Shown: positions 43,050-52,184 of the stretch, in pieces | Layout of the letters: every line of letters begins with the position of its first letter | How positions within the stretch are numbered: position 1 is the stretch's first letter | NCBI RefSeq assembly: GCF_018403225.1 | Contig: NZ_BOSG01000003.1 | Span: 186,001-250,000 of the forward strand | Direction of reading: 5' to 3' | DNA from: Paenibacillus sp. J23TS9 | GTDB taxonomy: Bacteria > Bacillota > Bacilli > Paenibacillales > Paenibacillaceae | Length of the DNA: 64,000 nucleotides | The notes under the pieces: model-generated | Database searches by the model: none | Seen by the model: only the letters and a program-made list of their open reading frames with translations | Told to the model about the DNA's origin: nothing | Program-made: the position numbers and the translations under genes

Positions 43050-43712
43050 ATGAATTTTTCCCAGCAAGAGCCCAAACCCAAACGCACTCCTGGCAGACCT
43101 AAACGGCAGGAACAGGAAGGATCGACAAACGAGTTCATACTGAAAACCGCCTCCAATCTGTTCATGGAGAACGGCTATGAAGCGATATCCCTTCAGCAGA
43201 TTGCCAAGGTGTGCGGCGTGACCAAGGCTTCCATATACTATCACTTTGAAAATAAAGCGCAGCTGTTTACTGCGGCCGTGACCGCTATGATGGAAAAAGC
43301 GCAGTCCTCATCGCAGCAAATTATGCAGCAGCAGGACATGCCCCTATACGACCGGCTTGTTTTACTGGCTGAGCGAAAATTGCGGTTTCCGCATGGGGAT
43401 TTTGAGACCATTCTGCGCGAAGCCGCAGATTCATTATCCAAGGAGCAGATGGAAAGCATCCGCCGAAGTGAAGAGAGCATCCATGATGTGCTGACAGTCA
43501 GCTTTACAGAGGCTATTGAAAAAGGAGAAGTTCGCCCGCTGCATCCACTGCTGATGGCACATACGCTGGCATCGATGCTCATGCTGGGCAACCGGGAGGT
43601 AGCCAAGGAATTTGCCCCTTCACCATCGGAGCTGGCTCATGACATCATCCATATGTTCTGGAACGGTGTCGGATTAAGCCCTAAATCCCGCTCCGGGGGA
43701 TCCCAAGACTAA
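43050..43712 (+). CDS. TetR-family transcriptional regulator
   Basis: The 220-residue repressor has an N-terminal HTH (FILKTASNLFMENGYEAISLQQIAKVCGVTKASIYYHFENKAQLF) preceded by a basic tail (KPKRTPGRPKRQEQ) and a helical ligand domain of TetR_C type. It is divergent from the MMPL gene, so an exporter-repressor pair is the natural reading. The ATG has GGAGGAG at 5-6 nt. The terminator lies inside the convergent glycosylase gene's 3' end. Confidence 0.92.
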   Translation: MNFSQQEPKPKRTPGRPKRQEQEGSTNEFILKTASNLFMENGYEAISLQQIAKVCGVTKASIYYHFENKAQLFTAAVTAMMEKAQSSSQQIMQQQDMPLYDRLVLLAERKLRFPHGDFETILREAADSLSKEQMESIRRSEESIHDVLTVSFTEAIEKGEVRPLHPLLMAHTLASMLMLGNREVAKEFAPSPSELAHDIIHMFWNGVGLSPKSRSGGSQD

Positions 43713-43725
43713 ACTGAAAATATCT

Positions 43726-44664
43726 TTATTTCTTTGTGGCCGCGGAAGCGGTCTTTTTTTGCAGCTTCCATTCATCCAGCCAAGCCCATAAGTAATAAGC
43801 CGCATAGCTTCGCCAAGGCGACCAGCTGCTGCTGATCGCAAGCATATCTGGTGAGGACGGCTGACTGTCAAAGTCCCACAGCAGCTTCATGGCATTTTTT
43901 AGTCCGATATCATCCGCCGGGAAGAAATCCGTCCGGCCTACACCAAACAGAAGGAAGCATTCTACCGTCCACTTGCCGATTCCGCGGATCGGCAGCAGCT
44001 TTTCAAAGATCTCCGCGTCCTCCAGGCCAGGAAGCGAGTACAGGTCCAGCGTCCCGTCATCCACCAGCCGGGACAAACCAATCACGTATTCCGCCTTCCG
44101 CCGGCTGAACTGAAGCTCCATCAGTTCCTCGGGCTCTAGGCGGGCAAGCGCGCCAGGCTCAGGAAAGCTGTACAATACGCGCTTACCTGCTTGGACTGGA
44201 GTTCCATACCGCTCTGTAATCCGGCTGACCAGCGCGGCAGCAAAGCTCAGGTTCATCTGCTGCCCGATAATCGTACGCACCAGATTTTGATACAGATTGG
44301 GTTCGAGCAGGATTTTCATCCCATGCAGATCCGGAAGAATAGAACCAATCACGGGCTCTTCTGAGAGCTGCCTGTAAAACGGCATCAAGTCCACATGGTT
44401 GGAGAGCATCTTGTTGATAAATATGACTGCAGCCTCCTGCTCCTCTTCTGAACACGGCTCCAAAAATTCGATCTCTGCCGTTTGCCCCGCTACGCCCTGG
44501 ATTAAATTTACCGTGACAGGAACTTTGCGGTTTCCGGCCGTTACCACTTTGGAAAAGGTATGGAGCTGCGGATCCGCATGAATCAAGAGCGGATTCTGGC
44601 TTCTCACGGATCTCATCACCAGCTCCGCATTAAAGGGCTCCACCAATGCAATACTTTTTTTCAC
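43726..44664 (-). CDS. DNA-3-methyladenine glycosylase II-like (AlkA type, HhH-GPD)
   Basis: This 312-residue base-excision glycosylase has the HhH-GPD core with LLPIRGIGKWTVECFLLFGVGRTDFFPADDIGL: the hairpin GIGKWT and the catalytic Asp of PADD are present. The AlkA-like N-terminal beta domain precedes it. It removes alkylated purines. The GTG start at 44664 has GGGAGG at 8 nt. The gene is separate from the ada/ogt genes seen near other alkA genes. Its 3' end overlaps the terminator of the convergent TetR gene. Confidence 0.9.
   Translation of the reverse strand: MKKSIALVEPFNAELVMRSVRSQNPLLIHADPQLHTFSKVVTAGNRKVPVTVNLIQGVAGQTAEIEFLEPCSEEEQEAAVIFINKMLSNHVDLMPFYRQLSEEPVIGSILPDLHGMKILLEPNLYQNLVRTIIGQQMNLSFAAALVSRITERYGTPVQAGKRVLYSFPEPGALARLEPEELMELQFSRRKAEYVIGLSRLVDDGTLDLYSLPGLEDAEIFEKLLPIRGIGKWTVECFLLFGVGRTDFFPADDIGLKNAMKLLWDFDSQPSSPDMLAISSSWSPWRSYAAYYLWAWLDEWKLQKKTASAATKK
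43738..43760 (+). terminator. TetR terminator inside the glycosylase 3' end
   Basis: GGCCGC/GCGGTC stem with loop GGAA is followed by TTTTTTT. It lies within the last codons of the convergent glycosylase gene, whose KKTASAA residues it encodes in reverse. Confidence 0.72.
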
Positions 44665-44828
44665 CTTGTAGCCTCCCTTTTTTCGTGCCTGTCCGTGACC
44701 GACTATCTTGATGTTCTCTATAAAGTATCTTATACGTCCGGGCTTCGCAAGTCCTTTCCCTCCTGCACCCTTCTATCTCTTATTGCATAGGGTATAGAAG
44801 CCCAGAAACGCATAAAGGAGGAAACCTT

Positions 44829-45266
44829 TTGTCTCCATATGGATTCTATTACCGGCCTGCAGCAAGTCCCGATACCGCCTTGGCACCGGATTTGATCAAA
44901 TCCATCAACGGCGAATACAGTGCGATCATCTGCTATGAGCAGCTCGCAAAGCTGGCTCCCACGGAGGATGCCAAAACACGCATTCTAGAAATCCGCCAGG
45001 ATGAATTGAAGCATCTGCAGTTTTTTTCACAGGTTTATACACATCTGACCAGTCAAACGCATAAGCCTGTCCAAACGGAAACCTGCGCAAAGGAATATAA
45101 GTCAGGATTGGTTGCTTCATTTAAGGACGAACAGGAAACCGTCGACTTTTATTTAGGCATCTCCGACCGGGCACAGGATCCTTATCTTAAGGAACAGCTC
45201 CGCCGCATCGCCATGGATGAGCAGAATCATGCCGTCTGGTTCCTGTACTTGATGAACCAACAATGA
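44829..45266 (+). CDS. Ferritin-like domain protein
   Basis: This 145-residue four-helix-bundle protein carries paired metal-ligand motifs of rubrerythrin/ferritin type: NGEYSAIICYEQLAK (first Glu), EIRQDELKHLQFF (ExxH), FKDEQETVDFYL, and MDEQNHAVWFL (ExxH). A di-iron or di-manganese site is likely. Function may be iron or peroxide handling. The TTG start at 44829 has AGGAGG at 7 nt. It is followed by a terminator and stands alone. Confidence 0.82.
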   Translation: MSPYGFYYRPAASPDTALAPDLIKSINGEYSAIICYEQLAKLAPTEDAKTRILEIRQDELKHLQFFSQVYTHLTSQTHKPVQTETCAKEYKSGLVASFKDEQETVDFYLGISDRAQDPYLKEQLRRIAMDEQNHAVWFLYLMNQQ

Positions 45267-45275
45267 GATCAAATA

Positions 45276-45307
45276 AAAAGAGGCCCCCTAAGGGAAGCCT
45301 CTTTTTT
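45276..45307. terminator. Bidirectional terminator between ferritin-like and 5'-nucleotidase genes
   Basis: AAAAAGAGGC with its complement, a short loop with inner CCC/GGG pairs, and a six-T run. Confidence 0.88.
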
Positions 45308-45336
45308 ATCGCTCATGGTATGAAGCTATCAAAGAA

Positions 45337-47661
45337 CTATGGAAGCAGTGTTACATATTTCCCGTACACAAATGCTGTTTTGCCTTCATAGACAACCTTC
45401 ACCCAGCCGTAAGGCGCAGTGCCGGTCACTTCCAGAACCGTTCCTTTTGGAGCGGATGCCAGAACTTTGGCTTTGGAAGAAGCCCCTGTGCGTACATTCA
45501 GGTAATCAGCTGTGATCTTCGCCTGCTTCACAGCCGGAGCTGTCGGTGCAGGCTTAACAGGCTTTACAGGCTTTACAGGTTTTGTTGACTCGGTAGGAGC
45601 AGGCTTCTCCGCAGGTACGGTAGAAGGCTTTTCAACTTCAGGTTTTGCAGGAGTCTCCGGCTTTTCGGCTGGTGCCGGCTCGGTTACCTCCGGTTTAGCT
45701 GCTGCCTTTACCGCTTCATTCAGCTTGTGATACAGCTCACCTGTTGTTTTTACATCGGACAGAAGTGCAGCATCCACGCCCGCTTTTTCAGCCAGCTTGG
45801 TTACATCTTCTGCTTTTACCGGATCCAGAATATTAATGGAAGCGATGTTGGTATATTTGCCGTCTTCGGTCGTAGGAACCGTCAAAATACCGGCATTCAT
45901 CAGGTCCACAACATCAGCACGTTCCTTGGAAGTTGTGTCCACACCAGTGATTTTCCAGTTGTCCTGGATTTTCGGCTCGTATTTGCCTTTCATAACATCC
46001 GTCAGGTAAGCAATCGCACGATTACGGATGGTTCCACCGGTTTCGCCAAAGGCGCTTTCCGCCTTGGATGTCCACAGCTTCTCGAACTTGCGGCCTTCCA
46101 ATGCACCACCCTTAGCAAGCAGGGCATCCATACGGTAGGCGTTCATCCCAAGCGTCAGCGTGTCATTCATTTGAATGGGTGTTCCATCCATATTACGCAG
46201 ATTGGTGATCCGGCTGCCATAAGGCTTGGACAGATCAATCTCGTATTTAACACCGCCAAAGAAATCATCGGTGCTGTATTTGGAGGATCTGCGTTTTTCG
46301 TCAAAGCTGACGGTTACGTCACCCGGACGGGTGCTGTTGAAATAGCCCGCAGACCATTCCATATAATCCTTCAAATCTTTGCCTGTTACTTTGTAATTCG
46401 TGATTTCACCAAGTGCAAACTGGTAATTGTAGGCGATGTCTTTCTTGCGAATCGGGCCTACGTCCAGCTTGGCTTTGTCGTTATCGATCTGATGCGCGAC
46501 AACATCGGCTTTACTGTAATGGAGCATGACTTCACTGAAGAAATCAGACAGGAGTGTTTCTTGAATCTGCACAGCCGGGATACCATTGATTTCATTCGCA
46601 GGCACCAGATTGTTTTTGCCGGTCAGCTCGCCTACAACAATGTTGGCGTCTTTACGGGCAAACTCGTGGTACGGCTGAAGCTCTTTTTCAAGACCCGGAT
46701 CGGAAACAGCAGGTGTGCCGTCAGCACCCTTGACTGGAATAGCGGTTGCTACTTTGTCCTTCAGAACCATTTTTCCGTCCTTCTTCACAAACGTCAGATC
46801 AATACGGGACACATGTGTACCGTACTTGTCCGGTTCACCGATAAGCACGCCATTCACCGTCTCGCTTTTCACAAGCTTGTGCATATGGCCGGCAAAAATC
46901 GCGGTCAGCTGCGGTACTTCCTTCGCAATATCCGATACACCGGTACCTGGCAGCGAGTTTTCGTTGTCCAGACCCATATGCATCAGACCGATCATCACGT
47001 CAGCTTTGCCTTCAAGCTCTTGAACGGCTTTCTTCGTTTCATCAACCGGGTTTTTGACAACCAGGCCTTTGAGATGATCCGTATCCTTCTCAAAGTCGGT
47101 AATCAGTGGTGTCGTCATCCCGATGATGCCAACCTTGATTCCGGCCTTCTCCACGATTTTCGTAGCTGGAAGAAAACGCTCGCCGTTTTCTTTATACACG
47201 TTGCCTGCCAATTTCGTAGAATTGAACTGGCCTGTTACTTTATTAAAGGTATCGATACCAAAATTAAATTCATGATTGCCCATAGCCCATGCATCGTAGC
47301 CCATTTCGTTCATCGCAACCATCATCGGCGACTTCGGCTGATCATTGAACAGCTCCGCGGAGTTATCCTGAATCACATCCCCTGCATCCAGCAGGATTGT
47401 GTTCGGGTTTTCGGCGCGGACTTTCTTGATCAGTGTGTAAAGCTGTGTAAAGCTTCCGTTCGTATTTGCGGTATCCATGGCATAATCCCATGGCATAAAG
47501 CGTCCGTGAACATCGGAGGTTGCCAGCAGTGTAATATGCGTTTCCTGGTCGTCTGCAGCTTTAGCGCTTGCGGGCTGGAACACCATAGCTCCGGATACCG
47601 TCATCACGGCGGCAAGAGCCAGTCCAGTCAGCTTCTTGAAGCTGCCCTTCATTTTTAACAT
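45337..47661 (-). CDS. Secreted 5'-nucleotidase/2',3'-cyclic phosphodiesterase with SH3 domain
   Basis: The 774-residue precursor has a signal peptide (LTGLALAAVMTVSGAMVFQPASAKA), a metallophosphatase domain with TSDVHGRF, DAGDVIQD, GNHEFNFG and GHMHK metal ligands, and the 5'-nucleotidase C-terminal domain (YNYQFALGEITNYKVTGKDLKDYMEW). A Pro/Lys-rich linker with VKPVKPVKP repeats leads to a C-terminal SH3b domain (ADYLNVRTGASSKAKVLA) that should bind the cell wall. It resembles B. subtilis YfkN, which salvages phosphate and nucleosides outside the cell. A cre-like site lies upstream. The start has AAGGGG at 11-12 nt; no LPXTG anchor is present. Confidence 0.93.
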   Translation of the reverse strand: MLKMKGSFKKLTGLALAAVMTVSGAMVFQPASAKAADDQETHITLLATSDVHGRFMPWDYAMDTANTNGSFTQLYTLIKKVRAENPNTILLDAGDVIQDNSAELFNDQPKSPMMVAMNEMGYDAWAMGNHEFNFGIDTFNKVTGQFNSTKLAGNVYKENGERFLPATKIVEKAGIKVGIIGMTTPLITDFEKDTDHLKGLVVKNPVDETKKAVQELEGKADVMIGLMHMGLDNENSLPGTGVSDIAKEVPQLTAIFAGHMHKLVKSETVNGVLIGEPDKYGTHVSRIDLTFVKKDGKMVLKDKVATAIPVKGADGTPAVSDPGLEKELQPYHEFARKDANIVVGELTGKNNLVPANEINGIPAVQIQETLLSDFFSEVMLHYSKADVVAHQIDNDKAKLDVGPIRKKDIAYNYQFALGEITNYKVTGKDLKDYMEWSAGYFNSTRPGDVTVSFDEKRRSSKYSTDDFFGGVKYEIDLSKPYGSRITNLRNMDGTPIQMNDTLTLGMNAYRMDALLAKGGALEGRKFEKLWTSKAESAFGETGGTIRNRAIAYLTDVMKGKYEPKIQDNWKITGVDTTSKERADVVDLMNAGILTVPTTEDGKYTNIASINILDPVKAEDVTKLAEKAGVDAALLSDVKTTGELYHKLNEAVKAAAKPEVTEPAPAEKPETPAKPEVEKPSTVPAEKPAPTESTKPVKPVKPVKPAPTAPAVKQAKITADYLNVRTGASSKAKVLASAPKGTVLEVTGTAPYGWVKVVYEGKTAFVYGKYVTLLP

Positions 47662-47731
47662 GTAGTCTCGTTCCCCTTTTACTCAATTTGCTTGCTTGTT
47701 CATTTCCACATAAAATCAATTTTCCGGCAAA

Positions 47732-47745
47732 TGTTAACGCTAACA
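47732..47745 (-). promoter_or_regulatory. Candidate cre (CcpA) site upstream of the 5'-nucleotidase gene
   Basis: TGTTAACGCTAACA is palindromic and fits the cre consensus TGWAANCGNTNWCA at 13 of 14 positions; it differs from the amyE cre by one base in the minus orientation. It lies about 75 bp upstream of the start, where CcpA would repress. A TTAACA that could be a -35 overlaps it. Confidence 0.5.
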
Positions 47746-47805
47746 ATCCTCTGCCAAAGGCTCATTGTAATCTAAATATTGCCATTCGTAAACCATAAAG
47801 CGCAC

Positions 47806-47840
47806 AAAAAAAAGACATCTCTGTATCAGAGACGTCCTTG
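47806..47840 (-). terminator. Terminator of the ABC exporter operon
   Basis: On the minus strand GACGTCTCTG pairs with CAGAGATGTC and is followed by an eight-T run, 55 bp past the operon end. Confidence 0.85.
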
Positions 47841-47894
47841 TTTCTGTAGGCTATGTTTCTATGACAAGCTTCGGCAGGAAGAGCCAGGATAAAT

Positions 47895-49775
47895 TCACCC
47901 GACCTCCCGCGCACCACCACCCGTAAACTGGCTGTTGTACAGATCGGCATAAAATCCGTTCTTCGCCAACAGTTCTTCATGGTTGCCTTTTTCGATCACG
48001 CTGCCGTTGTTCATGACCAGAATCAGATCGGCGTCGCGGATTGTGGACAGGCGATGGGCAATAACAAAACTGGTTCTGCCCTTCATCAGATCGTTCATGG
48101 CCTTTTGAATGTAAACCTCCGTCCGGGTATCGACGCTGCTTGTCGCTTCATCGAGGATCAGAATCGAAGGGTCGGCCAAAATAGCACGAGCGATGGTCAG
48201 GAGCTGCTTCTGTCCCTGCGAAATATTCGAGGCTTCTTCATTTAATACTGTCTCATAGCCGTCCGGCAAGGTACGGATAAAGTGATCGGCATGTGCCGCT
48301 TTGGCTGCTTGAACAACCTCTTCCTCCGTCACCCCACTACGGCCGTACTCGATATTTTCCTTAATCGTGCCGTTAAAGAGCCAAGTATCCTGAAGCACCA
48401 TGCCGAAAATGCTGCGCAAGTTGCTGCGCTTCATGTCCGTAATGTTGACTCCGTCAACCGTGATGGCTCCATCACTCAGCTCATAGAACCGCATGAGCAG
48501 GTTAATGAGCGTTGTTTTACCGGCACCGGTCGGTCCGACAATCGCAATGGTCTGGCCAGGCAGCACATTGATGTTCATATCTTCAATCAGTGGTTCATCT
48601 TCTTTATAGCCGAACTTCACATGCTCGAATTTTACGGCGCCCTTAGGTTCTTCAAGAACAACCGCTTCAGCTGCTTCAGGAACTTCCTCTTTCTCGTCCA
48701 GCAGCTCAAAAACGCGTTCAGCGGAAGCGATCGTGGACTGAATAATATTGGCGATGTTTGCCGTCTGCATAATCGGCTGGGTAAACTGTCTGGCATACTG
48801 AATGAATGCCTGCACATCCCCGATCGTGATCGTCTTATGCGTCACGAAGACACCGCCGACCACACATACCAGGACATAACCGATGTTACCGATGAAGGAC
48901 ATCATCGGCATGATCATACCGGAAATGAACTGGGCTCTCCAACCTGAATTGTACAGCTTGTCGTTAACTTCGTTGAAAGCAGCCATGGACTCATCCTCGC
49001 GGCCAAAGGCCTTGACGATTTTATGTCCGGTGTACATTTCCTCCACATGTCCGTTCAGCTGTCCGAGAGAGCGCTGCTGGCCCACAAAATGCTTCTGGGA
49101 GCGCGATGCAATCATCCGGATCACGATAAAGCTGAGCGGCAATGTCACGATCAGAATCAGTGTCAGCCACGGGCTGATCGTCAGCATCATCACGATGACA
49201 CCTACGAGTGTGACAATGGACGTGATCAGCTGTGTCAAGCTTTGCTGAAGCGTCGTACTGATATTATCTACGTCATTTGTCGCACGGCTGAGAATCTCGC
49301 CATGGGTTTTTGAATCAAAATACTTCAGCGGCAGCCGCGACAGCTTGTGGTTGATCTGCTCGCGCATATCGTAAACGACCCGCTGCGCCACACCCGCCAT
49401 TAGATACTGCTGAATATAACTAAAGGCTGCGCTGAACAAGTACAGGCCGATCAAGATTAACAGAATTTGTGTTATATAGTTGAAGTCGATCGATGCACCC
49501 GGCACGCCCTTCATTTTGGCTATCATGCCTTCAAACAGCTTGGTCGTGGCTTTACCCAGAATTTTCGGGCTCACAATACTGAACACGGTACTGAGTATGG
49601 CCATCAGAAAAATAACAGCGAGCGTGACCCGGCGCGGGCGTAAATAGCCAAGGAGTCTTTTCAATGATCCTTTGAAATCCTTCGCCTTCTCGGCAGGCAT
49701 CATTTGTCCGGGATGACCGCCAGGATGGCGTGGGCCTGCTGGACGACCTCCGGGATGCTTTCTTTCTTCACTCAT
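47895..49775 (-). CDS. ABC exporter subunit, fused permease/ATPase (YfiC-like, catalytic half)
   Basis: The 626-residue half-transporter has six membrane helices then an ATPase domain with Walker A VGPTGAGKTT, signature NISQGQKQLL, Walker B SILILDEATSSVD with catalytic Glu, and the H-loop IAHRLST. The N-terminus carries an unusual Gly/Pro/His/Arg tract (RPAGPRHPGGHPGQM). It pairs with the upstream half-transporter, whose nucleotide site is degenerate, so the complete active site probably sits here, as in heterodimeric drug exporters such as YfiB/YfiC. The start overlaps the partner gene by 4 bp (ATGA). Confidence 0.92.
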   Translation of the reverse strand: MSEERKHPGGRPAGPRHPGGHPGQMMPAEKAKDFKGSLKRLLGYLRPRRVTLAVIFLMAILSTVFSIVSPKILGKATTKLFEGMIAKMKGVPGASIDFNYITQILLILIGLYLFSAAFSYIQQYLMAGVAQRVVYDMREQINHKLSRLPLKYFDSKTHGEILSRATNDVDNISTTLQQSLTQLITSIVTLVGVIVMMLTISPWLTLILIVTLPLSFIVIRMIASRSQKHFVGQQRSLGQLNGHVEEMYTGHKIVKAFGREDESMAAFNEVNDKLYNSGWRAQFISGMIMPMMSFIGNIGYVLVCVVGGVFVTHKTITIGDVQAFIQYARQFTQPIMQTANIANIIQSTIASAERVFELLDEKEEVPEAAEAVVLEEPKGAVKFEHVKFGYKEDEPLIEDMNINVLPGQTIAIVGPTGAGKTTLINLLMRFYELSDGAITVDGVNITDMKRSNLRSIFGMVLQDTWLFNGTIKENIEYGRSGVTEEEVVQAAKAAHADHFIRTLPDGYETVLNEEASNISQGQKQLLTIARAILADPSILILDEATSSVDTRTEVYIQKAMNDLMKGRTSFVIAHRLSTIRDADLILVMNNGSVIEKGNHEELLAKNGFYADLYNSQFTGGGAREVG

Positions 49776-51514
49776 GCGATCTCCTCCTCTGACAGCTGCG
49801 AGGATACTATTTCACGGTACACATCACAGGCTTCCATCAGCTCGCGATGCTTTCCGATGCCGGCGATCCGGCCTTCATCAAGCACGATGATCCGGTCGGC
49901 ATCCATAACGGTGCTTGCCCGCTGCGCTACAAGCAATACGGTAGCATCTGCGGTCACTTCCTTGAGAGCGGCACGCAGCTTCGCATCCGTCTTGAAGTCA
50001 AGCGCCGAGAAGCTGTCGTCAAAAACGTAGATTTCAGGTCTTCTCACGAGCGCACGCGCAATGGACAGACGCTGCTTCTGACCGCCGGACACGTTATTAC
50101 CGCCCTGCGAAATCTCCGAATCAAAGCCATCCTTCATCTTGGAAATAAACTCTGTAGCCTGTGCGATGTCTGCTGCCTGACGAAGCTCCTCATCAGTCGC
50201 CTCGGTCTTACCGTAGCGCAGATTGTCGGCAATCGTCCCCGTGAACAGGACAGCTTTTTGCGGTACAAAGCCGATTTTGGCGCGCAGCTCCTCCTGAGTC
50301 ATATCCGTCACATCCTGACCATTCACCTTCACGCTGCCGCTGTCCACATCATAGAAACGCGGAATTAGACTGAGCAGTGTCGATTTACCGGAACCGGTAC
50401 CTCCAATGATCGCTGTCGTTTCTCCCGGAGCGGCGCTGAATGAAATATGATGAATAGCCGGCTGCTCAGCGCCCGGGTAACTGAATGTCACATCCTGAAA
50501 TTCCAGGAAACCCCGCTGCTGTGATACGGAAGCGGAAGCCGGCTCTCCGGTACGGACCGGATCAATGATTTGCGGCTTCATATCCAGCACTTCGTTAATA
50601 CGCGTTGCCGAGGCAGACGCGCGGGGTACCATCACGAAGATCATGGAAACCATAATCAGTGAGAACATGATTTGCATCGCATACTGGATGAATGCCATCA
50701 AATCCCCGACCTGCATATGTCCGTTGCTGATGCGCATTCCGCCGAAATAGACAATGGCAATGGTCGAAAAGTTCATGACCAGCATCATGATCGGCATCAT
50801 CGCCGCCATGATTTTATTCACCTTCACCGCCGTTTGCGTCAGATCAAAGTTCGCTTCGTTAAAGCGCTTCTGTTCATGCTCAATGCGGTTAAAGGAACGG
50901 ATCACGCGCATCCCCGTCAGGTTTTCGCGCAGAACGCGGTTCAGTTTATCAAGTCTGACCTGCATCGCCTTGAACAGCGGTATACCCTTGCCGGCAATAA
51001 TGGCAATGGCTCCTGCCAGCACGGGAATTACAACGACAATAACCAGGGACAGCTTCGCGTCCTTGGAGACGGCCATAATGATCCCGCCGATACACATCAT
51101 CGGCGCGCTGATCATCATCCGCAGAATCATGGTCAATACCTGCTGTACCTGGGTAATATCATTCGTCGTACGGGTAATCAGCGAGGCTGTGCCCAGCTTG
51201 TCGAATTCCTGCAGCGAAAAATTTTGAACATGCTGGAAAACCCGGCTGCGCAAGTTTTTGCCAAAACCTCCCGCAACTTTCGCAGACAAGTAGCTGGCGC
51301 CGATGGAACAAACGGCTCCGCCAAGGGCCACGGCCAGCATAAAACCGCCTATTTTCCAAATATAAGGAATGTCGCCGTTAATGATGCCTTTGTCTACGAT
51401 GTCAGACATCAATGTAGGCAGGTATAAATCCGACATCGACTGGAAAAACACGAGCAAAAATACAAACAAAATCGGCAGCCGGTAAGGCTTTAAATTCCGG
51501 AACAGTTTCAGCAT
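49772..51514 (-). CDS. ABC exporter subunit, fused permease/ATPase (YfiB-like, degenerate half)
   Basis: The 580-residue half-transporter has six helices and an ATPase domain with Walker A GGTGSGKSTLLS and signature NVSGGQKQRLSIARAL. The Walker B region reads EIYVFDDSFSALD, with Asp in place of the catalytic Glu, and the H-loop reads VAQRAST, with Gln for His. This degenerate nucleotide site is typical for one half of heterodimeric exporters. It overlaps the MarR gene by 7 bp and the YfiC-like gene by 4 bp, so all three form one operon. Confidence 0.92.
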   Translation of the reverse strand: MLKLFRNLKPYRLPILFVFLLVFFQSMSDLYLPTLMSDIVDKGIINGDIPYIWKIGGFMLAVALGGAVCSIGASYLSAKVAGGFGKNLRSRVFQHVQNFSLQEFDKLGTASLITRTTNDITQVQQVLTMILRMMISAPMMCIGGIIMAVSKDAKLSLVIVVVIPVLAGAIAIIAGKGIPLFKAMQVRLDKLNRVLRENLTGMRVIRSFNRIEHEQKRFNEANFDLTQTAVKVNKIMAAMMPIMMLVMNFSTIAIVYFGGMRISNGHMQVGDLMAFIQYAMQIMFSLIMVSMIFVMVPRASASATRINEVLDMKPQIIDPVRTGEPASASVSQQRGFLEFQDVTFSYPGAEQPAIHHISFSAAPGETTAIIGGTGSGKSTLLSLIPRFYDVDSGSVKVNGQDVTDMTQEELRAKIGFVPQKAVLFTGTIADNLRYGKTEATDEELRQAADIAQATEFISKMKDGFDSEISQGGNNVSGGQKQRLSIARALVRRPEIYVFDDSFSALDFKTDAKLRAALKEVTADATVLLVAQRASTVMDADRIIVLDEGRIAGIGKHRELMEACDVYREIVSSQLSEEEIA

Positions 51515-52038
51515 GTTTCTATCGTTCCTCCTCCAGAAGGATCTGCTTTGGCTTCATAATAGGTGTACGCTTTCGTGAGCAAATCAGCCAGCTGATTGCC
51601 CTCATCATTGCCCAAATAATCAATTAGTCCCGAAAAGGATTCCATCGTAGAATCAATCGCCTTTTGCACGACTGCTTCCCCCTCCTCCGTAAGGCTGATC
51701 CGGACTGCTCTGCGGTCCAGCTCATCCATCGTGCGCTCGACCCAGTTTTTTTTCTCCATCGTCTTGATCAGCTGTGTTACTGTTGGCGATGTAACACGCA
51801 ATTTATGACTGATTTCTGAAACCATCAGCCCAATTGTACCTGGTTTCACATTCTTTTTTATACTGAACAAGAGTCCGAGCTCACTCATCTTAATTCCTTC
51901 AATTTTCCGTTGACGGAACTCTGCCTTGTTAAAACGCATAGTGGCTTGCATAAGCTTAAGCGCCGTATTGTTTTCGACCGATGTATTATCACTCATCTCA
52001 AGGTAACATCTCCCTTCGTACGATTGGCTCGAGGCCAT
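51508..52038 (-). CDS. MarR-family transcriptional regulator of the ABC operon
   Basis: The 176-residue protein carries the MarR winged helix (GLMVSEISHKLRVTSPTVTQLIKTMEKKNWVERTMDELDRRAVRISLTEEGE), followed by a dimerising C-terminal helix. It is the first gene of the operon and overlaps the exporter gene, so drug-inducible autorepression is the likely scheme. The ATG at 52038 has AGGAG at 10 nt; the Met at 51996 is an alternative. The promoter contains a perfect 7-5-7 palindrome on top of the -10. Confidence 0.92.
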   Translation of the reverse strand: MASSQSYEGRCYLEMSDNTSVENNTALKLMQATMRFNKAEFRQRKIEGIKMSELGLLFSIKKNVKPGTIGLMVSEISHKLRVTSPTVTQLIKTMEKKNWVERTMDELDRRAVRISLTEEGEAVVQKAIDSTMESFSGLIDYLGNDEGNQLADLLTKAYTYYEAKADPSGGGTIETC

Positions 52039-52087
52039 TCTTTATCCACTCCTAATAATAGCTAAGAAACTAAATTACCTATCCTAT

Positions 52088-52132
52088 TAATTAGCACACC
52101 TAATTATATCTCTTCTTAAAAATCTATGTCAA
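52088..52132 (-). promoter_or_regulatory. Consensus SigA promoter with MarR operator
   Basis: On the minus strand TTGACA (52127-52132), an 18-bp spacer and TATAAT (52103-52108) form a perfect-hexamer promoter. The palindrome TAATTAG-CACAC-CTAATTA (52088-52106) overlaps the -10 and expected start near 52096. Repressor binding there would block polymerase. This fits autoregulation by the MarR protein. Confidence 0.82.
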
Positions 52133-52184
52133 TTCATTCATATGGGCTGCCCATCCTTTAAAGATCAAAAAGGGATTGCCTGTG

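Noticed and set aside
45727..47658. A 643-codon open frame on the + strand opposite the 5'-nucleotidase gene
   Set aside because: It is the mirror of a clearly real gene with signal peptide and metal motifs; its protein is rich in Cys, His and Phe, without domains or a good ribosome site.
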